From contig CAWKNC010000002.1 of the NCBI GenBank assembly GCA_963851045.1, positions 310,001 through 374,000 of the forward strand: a DNA stretch of 64,000 nucleotides, given 5' to 3'. The notes under the pieces are model-generated. The model saw nothing but the letters and a program-made list of their open reading frames with translations, was not told where the DNA came from and did no database searches. Shown here one piece after another: positions 7,950 to 14,708 of the stretch. Within the stretch, counting starts at the first letter, position 1, and each line of letters opens with the position of its first letter. Position numbers and translations under genes: made by a program. Source of the stretch: WHSW01 sp963851045 (lineage in GTDB: Bacteria; Actinomycetota; Thermoleophilia; Solirubrobacterales; 70-9).

Positions 7950-8780
7950 CCGTGTAAGAAAGTCCTTGACCAGGTTCGCCACTCCGGTGGGATCGTCGTT
8001 GATCCGCGTGTCAGCGATCCGGTGAACGGTGAGCCCTCGGCGCGCAAGCTCCAGATCTCGGTCGCGGTCATCCCGAAAAGCCTGGCGTCCGCGGTGTGCG
8101 ACATAGCCGTCCACCTCGATGACGAGGCCTTGACTGCGCCAGAGAAAATCAACGGTGAAGCGGCCGATCGGGACATTCACCTCGGGCGGCGGGATCCCGT
8201 GACGGCGACAGATCCGCAGAAAAGTCCGCTCGAGTTCGCTGCGGGTGCGATCGGTCGCCATGGAGTCACCCAGCACGCCGAGGTAGTCGGCCTGGCGGAT
8301 GGCCCGCCGCCGTACCGACTCGGGAACGGACCGGCGCAGATCGACGATCGTTCGCTCGACCGTGGTCACGCGGATCCCGTTCACCGTGGTGACCAGCGAG
8401 TCGTCAAACGCGCGCGGCCGGTGGATTCTGATTCCAGGACGGCGGGTTCGGCCGGCCCGGCCGGGGAGCGTTACGTGGACGGTGCTGCCCAAGGGCCGGA
8501 GCAGCTCCCAAAGCTCCGCCGCGCTCCGATGGCTCAACGCGGCGCGCTCGCCGGTCGCCAGCACCGCCGCCTGCCATCGGAGGTGGTTGGCAACAGAGCG
8601 ATAGCCAACTGCATAGACGCCGCGATGAAGCCGATGTAGCCGTTTGCTCGCTGCGCGGCGCGCGATCGCGTTCGGCGAAAGCCCGCAGGCGACGAGCTGG
8701 GCGTGGGTGATCGCTCCGTGCTGCTGCGCGGCGAGGCGTGCGACGCAGGCATCGGCCGCCGGGGCGGGTTGATCGTGCAT
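7926..8780 (-). CDS. AbiEi-like winged-helix / DUF559 endonuclease-fold protein
   Basis: The N-terminal part of this 284-aa protein (about 10-90: QQHGAITHAQLVACGLSPNAI, then LHRGVYAVGY, then ALSHRSAAELW) is an AbiEi_4-type antitoxin/winged-helix domain. The C-terminal part (about 180-275) is DUF559, a Vsr/PD-(D/E)XK-like fold with RFTVDF (D211) and LVIEVDG (E222, D224). Such fusions are common in actinobacteria and annotated as type IV toxin-antitoxin or defence-related, but no AbiEii-type nucleotidyltransferase toxin is adjacent, so function is open. Start and stop codons both fall inside flanking palindromes, which suggests gain as a discrete cassette. Confidence 0.8.
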   Translation of the reverse strand: MHDQPAPAADACVARLAAQQHGAITHAQLVACGLSPNAIARRAASKRLHRLHRGVYAVGYRSVANHLRWQAAVLATGERAALSHRSAAELWELLRPLGSTVHVTLPGRAGRTRRPGIRIHRPRAFDDSLVTTVNGIRVTTVERTIVDLRRSVPESVRRRAIRQADYLGVLGDSMATDRTRSELERTFLRICRRHGIPPPEVNVPIGRFTVDFLWRSQGLVIEVDGYVAHRGRQAFRDDRDRDLELARRGLTVHRIADTRINDDPTGVANLVKDFLTRLGRVGRG

Positions 8781-8799
8781 ACCGCCAACAAGCCGCCCC
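8761..8799. repeat. Palindrome copy B at the 5' end of the DUF559 gene
   Basis: The first 15 bases, GGGGCGGGTTGATCG, are identical to those of copy A at 7909, and the copy ends in the same CCGCCCC at the same offset (33 of 39 positions identical overall). The arms GGGGCGGGTT and AAGCCGCCCC are partly self-complementary. The start codon of the DUF559 gene (CAT, 8778-8780) occupies the same offset as the stop codon in copy A. Confidence 0.75.
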
Positions 8800-8830
8800 G
8801 GCGAAATGGCGACCCCCCTCGGCGGGCGGG

Positions 8831-8836
8831 TAGCCT
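8831..8836 (+). promoter_or_regulatory. Putative -10 element of prfA (leaderless type)
   Basis: TAGCCT is followed after 6 nt by the prfA ATG. No Shine-Dalgarno sequence is visible in the gap. Confidence 0.45.
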
Positions 8837-8842
8837 CAACGC

Positions 8843-9934
8843 ATGGCGGACACAGCGGTCATCGAGAGGCTTGTGAAGCAGGTTGAGGGTCGCTTTGCGG
8901 AGCTTCAGCGCCAGATGTCGGACCCTGCCGTGATCTCCGATCGCGAGCGCTATGCCGCGGTTGGCCGCGAATACCGGGCGCTTGAGGCGGCGAGCGAACT
9001 GGCTGCGCGCTGGCGCGCGGTGCGAGGGGATCTCGAGGGGGCTGAGGAGATGCTCGCTGAGGACGGCGACGACGCCGAGCTGCGCCAGATGGTCGCCGAC
9101 GCGCCGGAGCAGCTGCGCGTGCTCGAGGACGAGTTGCGATTGGCAATGGTCGAGCGCGACCCGAACGATGACAAGAACGTCATCATCGAAATCCGCGGTG
9201 GGGCGGGCGGTGACGAAGCGGCGCTGTTTGCGGGCGACCTCTTCAGCATGCTCACGCGCTACGCGGAGGAGCGGGGTTTCAAGACCGAGGTGCTGTCGCA
9301 ATCGCCGGCCGAGGTCGGCGGCTTCAAGGAGGTCACCTTCGAGATCAAGGGCGACGGCGCGTATTCAGTGTTCAAGTTCGAGGGGGGGACCCATCGAGTG
9401 CAGCGGGTGCCCAAGACCGAATCGCAGGGGCGCATCCACACCTCGACCGCGACGGTCGCGGTGCTTGCCCGAGGCCGAGGATGTCGACGTCGCAGATCGA
9501 TCCGAACGATCTGCACGATCGACGTCTACCGCTCGTCGGGCCCGGGCGGGCAGTCGGTTAACACGACCGACTCCGCAGTGCGGATCACGCACGGACCGAC
9601 GGGGATCGTGGTCGCGATGCAGGACGAGAAGTCGCAGCTGCAGAACCGCGAGAAGGCGATGCGAGTCCTGCGAGCGCGCATCTACGAGCGCGCGCTCGAC
9701 GAGCAGCAGGCCGAGATTGCCGCGGAGCGAAAGTCGCAGGTCGGCACGGGGCAGCGCTCCGAGAAGGTCCGCACCTACAACTTCCCACAGGGCCGGGTCA
9801 CCGATCACCGGATCAAGCTGACCGCGCACAATCTCGACGAGATCCTCGCCGGCAACCTCAGCGAGTTCACCGGCGCCCTGGCGGCCGAGGAGAAGCGCGC
9901 GCGCCTGGAGGCGCAGACCACCGAGAAGGCGTGA
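8843..9934 (+). CDS. prfA: Peptide chain release factor 1, with a locally scrambled segment
   Basis: RF1 reads UAA and UAG stop codons and triggers peptide release. The 363-aa frame has the GGQ motif (SSGPGGQSVNTTDSA, GGQ at 235-237) and the RF1-type PxT specificity tripeptide (PKT in RVPKTESQGRIH). Residues 209-225 (ARGRGCRRRRSIRTICT) are not RF1-like. The expected PEAEDVDV is in the +1 frame and QIDPNDL in the +2 frame of the same DNA, and normal reading resumes at IDVYRSSG. Three one-base insertions, near 9464-9470, at 9491/9492 and within 9514-9517, would explain this and restore frame. Consensus error is likely. It heads a prfA-prmC-tsaC unit. Confidence 0.93.
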   Translation: MADTAVIERLVKQVEGRFAELQRQMSDPAVISDRERYAAVGREYRALEAASELAARWRAVRGDLEGAEEMLAEDGDDAELRQMVADAPEQLRVLEDELRLAMVERDPNDDKNVIIEIRGGAGGDEAALFAGDLFSMLTRYAEERGFKTEVLSQSPAEVGGFKEVTFEIKGDGAYSVFKFEGGTHRVQRVPKTESQGRIHTSTATVAVLARGRGCRRRRSIRTICTIDVYRSSGPGGQSVNTTDSAVRITHGPTGIVVAMQDEKSQLQNREKAMRVLRARIYERALDEQQAEIAAERKSQVGTGQRSEKVRTYNFPQGRVTDHRIKLTAHNLDEILAGNLSEFTGALAAEEKRARLEAQTTEKA

Positions 9935-10758
9935 GCGTGGTCGCCGCCGGAACGACCCGCGAGGCGCTTGCGGCGGCGGTTGACTCGCTCACGGCCGCAG
10001 GCGTCGACTCGCCCCGCCTCGACGCCGAGTTGCTGCTGGCCGAAGCCACCGGTCGCACCCGTGCCGAGCTCACCGCCTCGCCGGAGCTCGGGGTGGCGGC
10101 CCCGGCCGCGCGTGCGTTCGGCGAGATGGTCCGGCGCCGGGTTCGCCGCGAGCCGATCGCGTACATCCTCGGGCGCCGCGGCTTTCGGCGGATCGAGCTC
10201 GCCGTGGATCGGCGGGTGCTGATCCCGCGGCCGGAGACCGAGCTGCTGGTGGAGCTTGCGTTGGAGCTCGAGCCAAAAGCCGTGCTCGACGTTGGTACCG
10301 GCTCGGGTGCGGTCGCCCTGGCGGTGGCCGACGAGCTGGCGCACGCGAGGGTGGTTGCCACGGACACCTCGCTTGACGCGCTCGTCGTCGCCAAGGCAAA
10401 CGCCGATCGCCTCGGCCTCAATGTCCGGTTCGAGCTGGGGACGCTCGCGCCAGGTCACTACGACCTGGTCTTGGCCAACCTGCCCTACGTGACCGAGGAG
10501 GAGTACCGCGGTCTCGAGCCTGAGATCACTGACTACGAGCCGATCGAGGCAGTGACATCGGGCCCGACCGGACTCGAGGCGATCGACGCGGTGCTCGGCG
10601 CCGTTGCCGCCGAGCCGCTGCCGGCTGCGATCGGGCTCGAGGTGGGCGCGGACCAGGCGCCGACTGTCGCCGAGCTCGTGCGGCGGGCCGGATTCGAGCG
10701 GGTCGAAACGCGTCGCGACCTGGCCCGAATCGAGCGGGTGGTAGTCGGGTGGGCCTAG
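9931..10758 (+). CDS. prmC: Peptide chain release factor N5-glutamine methyltransferase
   Basis: PrmC methylates the Gln of the GGQ motif in RF1 and RF2 using S-adenosylmethionine. The 275-aa protein has a helical N-terminal domain (GVDSPRLDAELLLAEATGRTR), the class I methyltransferase motif VLDVGTGSGAVALAVA, and ANLPYV in place of the more usual NPPYI substrate-binding motif. IPRPETELLVE is also typical. The GTG start overlaps the prfA stop by 4 bp, and prfA-prmC is a conserved pair, which supports the identification. Confidence 0.93.
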   Translation: MSVVAAGTTREALAAAVDSLTAAGVDSPRLDAELLLAEATGRTRAELTASPELGVAAPAARAFGEMVRRRVRREPIAYILGRRGFRRIELAVDRRVLIPRPETELLVELALELEPKAVLDVGTGSGAVALAVADELAHARVVATDTSLDALVVAKANADRLGLNVRFELGTLAPGHYDLVLANLPYVTEEEYRGLEPEITDYEPIEAVTSGPTGLEAIDAVLGAVAAEPLPAAIGLEVGADQAPTVAELVRRAGFERVETRRDLARIERVVVGWA

Positions 10759-11354
10759 CCGCGGACCTCGACGCCTGCGTGCTCGGCGGCGGCGTCGCCG
10801 TGTTCCCGGCCGACGGGTTGTACGGCCTCGCCTGCGATCCCGCCAACGCCGGCGCGATCGAGCGAGTTCACGCGATCAAGGGTCGCGATGACGGCAAGCC
10901 CTCGGCGGTGATGTTCTTCTCGCCGCTGGCGATGCGAGAGCTCGTCTCGACGGTCGGGCCGCGCACGCGCGCAGCCATGGCAGCGATGCTCCCGGGTCCC
11001 GTCACGCTGGTCGTCGCGAACCCGGCTGGGCTCTACCCGCTCGCCTGTCGCGACGACCGCGGCCGCCTGGGCGTGCGATTACTGGATGGGCCGCTCGCAG
11101 GCGCGGCTGCTGCGATCTTTCAAACGTCGGCCAACCGCTCAGGCGAGCCCGCGCCGGCCCGCTTTGAAGACGTCGACGCCGAGATCGTGGCCGCGGCAGA
11201 TATTGCGATCGACGGTGGCGAGCTCACCGGGTTGCCGTCCACCGTCATCGATGTGACCACCATCGAGGCGGGCGGCGAGGCGGCGATCCTACGTGAGGGC
11301 GCGCTCAGCTCGGCGGAGGTTCAGCGGCTGCTCGCGCCTGTTCTGGGCTCGTGA
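10749..11354 (+). CDS. tsaC: L-threonylcarbamoyladenylate synthase (Sua5/YrdC/YciO family)
   Basis: This enzyme makes threonylcarbamoyl-AMP from threonine, bicarbonate and ATP for the t6A37 modification of ANN-decoding tRNAs. The 201-aa protein shows the YrdC fold: PADGLYGLACD, the nucleotide-binding KGRDDGKPSAVMF, LPGPVTLVV, FQTSANRSGEPA and LPSTVIDVT. It is the short form without the extra Sua5 domain. It overlaps prmC by 10 bp with a GTG start. Gene order prfA-prmC-tsaC is conserved across bacteria. Confidence 0.92.
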   Translation: MGLAADLDACVLGGGVAVFPADGLYGLACDPANAGAIERVHAIKGRDDGKPSAVMFFSPLAMRELVSTVGPRTRAAMAAMLPGPVTLVVANPAGLYPLACRDDRGRLGVRLLDGPLAGAAAAIFQTSANRSGEPAPARFEDVDAEIVAAADIAIDGGELTGLPSTVIDVTTIEAGGEAAILREGALSSAEVQRLLAPVLGS

Positions 11355-11709
11355 AGAAGCCCATCCGGGTGATCTGACCGTCCCGAGTGGCTACGACGCT
11401 CCAGGCCTTCTGCGACGTCTCGATTCCGCTGGCGCGCCCGCGGGCGTGGATCTCGAAGGCGACGATGCCGCGGCTGGCGTCGATCATCTCGACCGAGTGG
11501 GTCTCGAGGCGGACCCATTCCATCGACTCGAGAAACGTCTCCCACCAGCGCCTGACCCCGTCAGGGCCCCGGTAGGTGTCGGGCTCGCTTGCGAGATCGG
11601 CGGTGGTCACCATCTCGAAGTCGTCGGCGACGAGCTGCAGGGATCGCTCGTAATCGTCGGAGTTGAGGAGCCGGAAGGCCTCGACGATTGTCTCGATGTC
11701 GTCCGTCAC
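11305..11709 (-). CDS. SnoaL/NTF2-like domain protein
   Basis: The start chosen is GTG 11709, giving 134 aa (VTDDIETIVEAFRLLNSDDYERSL...). Longer readings run back through the divergent glyA gene and are not protein-like. The pattern of an N-terminal helix pair followed by DDFEMVTT, YRGPDGVRRWWETFLE and a curved beta-sheet is that of SnoaL/NTF2-like proteins, which are small cone-shaped enzymes or ligand binders. The reaction is unknown. Its 3' end overlaps the tsaC 3' end by 50 bp in convergent orientation. Its start lies only 19 bp from that of glyA. Confidence 0.75.
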   Translation of the reverse strand: MTDDIETIVEAFRLLNSDDYERSLQLVADDFEMVTTADLASEPDTYRGPDGVRRWWETFLESMEWVRLETHSVEMIDASRGIVAFEIHARGRASGIETSQKAWSVVATRDGQITRMGFFTSPEQARAAAEPPPS

Positions 11710-11714
11710 ATGCC

Positions 11715-11720
11715 TATTAT
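11715..11720 (+). promoter_or_regulatory. Putative -10 element of glyA, overlapping that of the divergent SnoaL gene
   Basis: TATTAT lies 8 nt before the glyA ATG. On the minus strand, GATAAT (11716-11721) lies 6 nt before the SnoaL GTG. Both transcripts would be leaderless and compete for the same DNA. Confidence 0.5.
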
Positions 11721-11728
11721 CGGTGCCA

Positions 11729-13015
11729 ATGACCGTTGAGCTCCCCGAGGACTTCCAAACTGCCCCGCTAGCTGCCGTCGACCCCGAGATCGCCGAGGTG
11801 CTCGACCGCGAGCTCGCCCGCCAGCAGGACACGCTGGAGATGATCGCCTCGGAGAATTTCGTGCCCCAGGCCGTCCTCAATGCGGCTGGCTCGGTGCTCA
11901 CCAATAAGTACGCCGAGGGCTATCCCGGCCGCCGCTACTACGGCGGCTGCGAGGAGGTCGATGTCGCCGAGCAGCTCGCGATCGACCGCGCCAAGGCGCT
12001 CTTCGGCGCCGAGCACGTCAACGTCCAGCCTCACGCCGGCGCCCAGGCCAACAACGCGGCCTACATGGCGATGCTCGACCCCGGCGACACGATCATGGGG
12101 ATGGCGCTCGATCACGGGGGCCATCTCAGTCACGGGATGAAGCTCAATGTCTCGGGCAAGCTCTACGAGGTCGTCCCGTACCACGTGCGCCGCGACGACT
12201 ACCTGGTCGACATGGATGAGGTCGAACGCCTCGCGCTGGAGCACAGGCCGAAGGTGATCGTCGCCGGCTGGTCGGCGTATCCGCGCCAGCTCGACTTCGC
12301 TGCGTTTCGCGCGATTGCCGACTCGGTTGGCGCCAAGCTGATGGTTGATATGGCGCACTTCGCCGGGCTCGTCGCCGCCGGCGAGCATCCCAACCCCGTC
12401 GAGCACGCGGACATCGTCACGACAACGATCCACAAGACGCTCTGCGGACCGCGCAGCGGGATGATCCTCTGCCGCTCAGAGCTGCAAAAGGATGTCGACC
12501 GGTCGATCTTCCCCGGTCAGCAGGGCGGGCCTCTCATGCACATCATCGCGGCCAAGGCGGTTGCCCTGCGGATCGCCGCCTCGGAGCCCTTCCGCGCCCG
12601 CCAGCGCCAGACGGTCGCCAACGCTCGCGCCTTCGCCGAGGAGTTGATCGCAAACGGCGTCGAGGTTCTGACAGGCGGCACCGACGTCCACCTGGTGCTC
12701 GTCGACCTCAGCCCCACAGGCCTCGAGGGCAAGGAGGGCGAGGACCGCCTCGAGCAGGTCGGTATCACCGTCAACCGCAACGCGATCCCGTTCGACGAGC
12801 GGCCGCCGATGAATCCGTCGGGTTTGCGGATCGGCACGCCTGCGCTCACCACCCGCGGACTCGTCGAGGACGACATGCGCGAGATCGCGCAGGTCATCGC
12901 GGTCGCGCTCTCGGATCGCTTCGACGCCGAGCGCGATGCGCTGGGTGAGCGGACGCGCTCTCTGATGGAGCGCTATCCGCTCTATTCCCAGCTCACCGCC
13001 GCCGCGGCGGCGTAG
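11729..13015 (+). CDS. glyA: Serine hydroxymethyltransferase
   Basis: GlyA interconverts serine and glycine with tetrahydrofolate and supplies one-carbon units. From ATG 11729 the protein is 428 aa, the usual size. Typical blocks are IASENFVPQAVL, LTNKYAEGYPGRRYYGGCE, the PLP Schiff-base lysine in TTTIHKTLCGPRSG (K236), FPGQQGGPLMH and NPSGLRIGTPALTTRG. In-frame codons upstream lie inside the divergent gene and are unlikely to be used. Confidence 0.97.
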   Translation: MTVELPEDFQTAPLAAVDPEIAEVLDRELARQQDTLEMIASENFVPQAVLNAAGSVLTNKYAEGYPGRRYYGGCEEVDVAEQLAIDRAKALFGAEHVNVQPHAGAQANNAAYMAMLDPGDTIMGMALDHGGHLSHGMKLNVSGKLYEVVPYHVRRDDYLVDMDEVERLALEHRPKVIVAGWSAYPRQLDFAAFRAIADSVGAKLMVDMAHFAGLVAAGEHPNPVEHADIVTTTIHKTLCGPRSGMILCRSELQKDVDRSIFPGQQGGPLMHIIAAKAVALRIAASEPFRARQRQTVANARAFAEELIANGVEVLTGGTDVHLVLVDLSPTGLEGKEGEDRLEQVGITVNRNAIPFDERPPMNPSGLRIGTPALTTRGLVEDDMREIAQVIAVALSDRFDAERDALGERTRSLMERYPLYSQLTAAAAA

Positions 13016-13020
13016 CGCCC

Positions 13021-13626
13021 TTACTGCACGACGCCGGCCCAGAGTCCTGCGTTCTGGAACGTGGCGGTCCCTCCACCTGGGTTGCTGTAACGCAGCTGGA
13101 AGGTGTACTTGCCGGGGGTGACCGGCGAGAACACCAAGAACCCACCGCGGATCGGGCTCGAGACGCCGTCGTTGTCACCGGACCCGGGGACCGTGTAGCG
13201 GATCGTCGGCTCTGAGCTCGTGAAGCTCATGATCGACGGTGCGTTGGGTAGCAGCGTCTGTTCGAACAGATGCACCTGTGCGAGCGCGTTGTTGCCGCCA
13301 CCATTGAGCTGACCGGTCACGCGTGCGTAAACGGCAACGAGGCCGGTCTCCGGCACGTTGACGGTGACCGTCGGGCCACCGAGGTCCGTCGGGGTACCCG
13401 CAATGGTCAACATGGGTCCCGGGACGCCCTGCGTCTTGAACAGGTCGACCGAGCCCGGCTTCACCGCGAGTGCCTTCAGATCCGACGTCTTGACATTGCC
13501 CGGCGCGATGTCATTGGACTTGACGCTGTTCTTGCCCTGCAAGGCCACCGCTGAGCCAGTGAGCCCGACAACGAGAGCGACGATCGCGACGATCATCGCC
13601 GGCGACGGAAGTCTCCTCCTAACCAT
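13021..13626 (-). CDS. Secreted hypothetical protein (KNSVxSxxI N-terminal type)
   Basis: The 201-aa protein begins with a signal-like helix (MIVAIVALVVGLTGSAVALQ). It continues with KNSVKSNDIAPGNVKTSDLKALAVKPGSV, the same style of short repeats as the secreted protein at 7124. The remainder is a beta-rich domain (VPETGLVAVYARVTGQL, then KYTFQLRYSNPGGGTATF) that resembles a jelly-roll or CBM-like sandwich. No enzyme motif is seen. An AGGAGAGGAG Shine-Dalgarno sequence precedes the ATG, so this mRNA has a leader. I do not recognise a named family. Confidence 0.75.
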   Translation of the reverse strand: MVRRRLPSPAMIVAIVALVVGLTGSAVALQGKNSVKSNDIAPGNVKTSDLKALAVKPGSVDLFKTQGVPGPMLTIAGTPTDLGGPTVTVNVPETGLVAVYARVTGQLNGGGNNALAQVHLFEQTLLPNAPSIMSFTSSEPTIRYTVPGSGDNDGVSSPIRGGFLVFSPVTPGKYTFQLRYSNPGGGTATFQNAGLWAGVVQ

Positions 13627-13687
13627 CCGTACTCCTCTCCTACGTGTGTTGTATGCCCCCAGCCGGTCAAACCCACCGAAGGGGCCG

Positions 13688-13693
13688 TAAGTT
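13688..13693 (+). promoter_or_regulatory. Putative -10 element of the DUF354 gene (leaderless type)
   Basis: TAAGTT ends 7 nt before the GTG start at 13701, which supports choosing that start over the ATG at 13644. Confidence 0.35.
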
Positions 13694-13700
13694 TCGGCGG

Positions 13701-14708
13701 GTGAGGGTCTGGGTCGACTGCACCGCGGCGGCGCATCCGCTCGTTCTCAGGCCGATCGTCGAACGCCTGCGCGAGGCCGGCCATCAGGTCGACATCACCG
13801 CGCGCGAGTACGGCCAGACGCTTGGCCTCCTCGATCGCCTCGGTCTCGATCACGAGGTGGTCGGGCGCCACGGAGGCGCCTCCACCGCAGCGAAGGGACT
13901 GGCGCTTGCGGGGCGCAGCGTCGCCCTCGCGCGCTGGGCGCGTCCACGGCGCTTCGATCTCGCGCTCGGCCACGGCTCTGTCGACCTCGCCGTTGTCGGC
14001 AGGCTGCTGCGCGTTCCGACGGTCCAGATGCAGGACTACGAGCACGCGGGGCTTCAGCGCCAGCTCGCCTTTCGCGCAGCACGCCGCGTCCTTGTCCCCG
14101 ACGCGATCAGCGTCGAGGCGATGCGCAGCGCCGGTGCCGCCGAACGCAAGCTCGTTCGCTACCCGGGATTGAAGGAGGATTACTACCTCGCCGACCTCGA
14201 GCCCGACCCGTCGGCGATCGACGCGCTCGGCATCGATCACTCGGCCGTTCTCGCGATCGTCCGGCCGCCGCCCGAAACTTCGGCGTACCACGCGCCCAAC
14301 GATCTCTATGCCGCGGTCCTCGACCGCCTTGCCGCCGAGCCCGAAGCGGTCGCCGTGCTGATTCCGCGGACCGACCGCCAAGCTGCTGAGGCGCGTGATC
14401 GCAGGCAGCCCTCGCTGATCGTCCCCACGGGAGCCGTTGACGCCCAGAGCCTGATCGCCTACGCGGATGTGGTCGTCAGCGCGGGCGGAACGATGAACCG
14501 TGAGGCTGTGGCGCTTGGCACCCCCGTCTACACGATCTTCAGCGGCCGTATGGGGGCTGTTGACGAGCGGCTGATCGCGGAGGGGAGACTGCGGCCGCTG
14601 ATCGACCCGGCCGCGCTGGCGCTCGTCAAACGCGATTCGCCTCCTGGCGTTCGCACCCCTCGCGACCCCGGGCTCTGGGTTGATGCGGTCCTGGCGGCGG
14701 CCGGCTGA
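13701..14708 (+). CDS. DUF354 domain protein (glycosyltransferase-B-like)
   Basis: From GTG 13701 the protein is 335 aa and starts VRVWVDCTAAAHPLVLRPIV, the usual DUF354 beginning. DUF354 proteins have a GT-B-like fold related to UDP-GlcNAc 2-epimerase/MurG-type enzymes: an N-terminal Rossmann half (HQVDITARE, FDLALGHGS) and a C-terminal half with VVSAGGTMNREAVALGTPVYT, which resembles the UDP-sugar-binding GGT/E motif. It overlaps the next gene, a polyprenyl-phosphate sugar transferase, by 1 bp, so a role in surface glycan synthesis is inferred. Confidence 0.85.
   Translation: MRVWVDCTAAAHPLVLRPIVERLREAGHQVDITAREYGQTLGLLDRLGLDHEVVGRHGGASTAAKGLALAGRSVALARWARPRRFDLALGHGSVDLAVVGRLLRVPTVQMQDYEHAGLQRQLAFRAARRVLVPDAISVEAMRSAGAAERKLVRYPGLKEDYYLADLEPDPSAIDALGIDHSAVLAIVRPPPETSAYHAPNDLYAAVLDRLAAEPEAVAVLIPRTDRQAAEARDRRQPSLIVPTGAVDAQSLIAYADVVVSAGGTMNREAVALGTPVYTIFSGRMGAVDERLIAEGRLRPLIDPAALALVKRDSPPGVRTPRDPGLWVDAVLAAAG

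Noticed and set aside
9464..9517. Programmed frameshifting in a release-factor gene
   Set aside because: Programmed frameshifting is known for prfB (RF2) near its start at an in-frame UGA. Here the gene is RF1, the frame is never closed, and three shifts would be needed.
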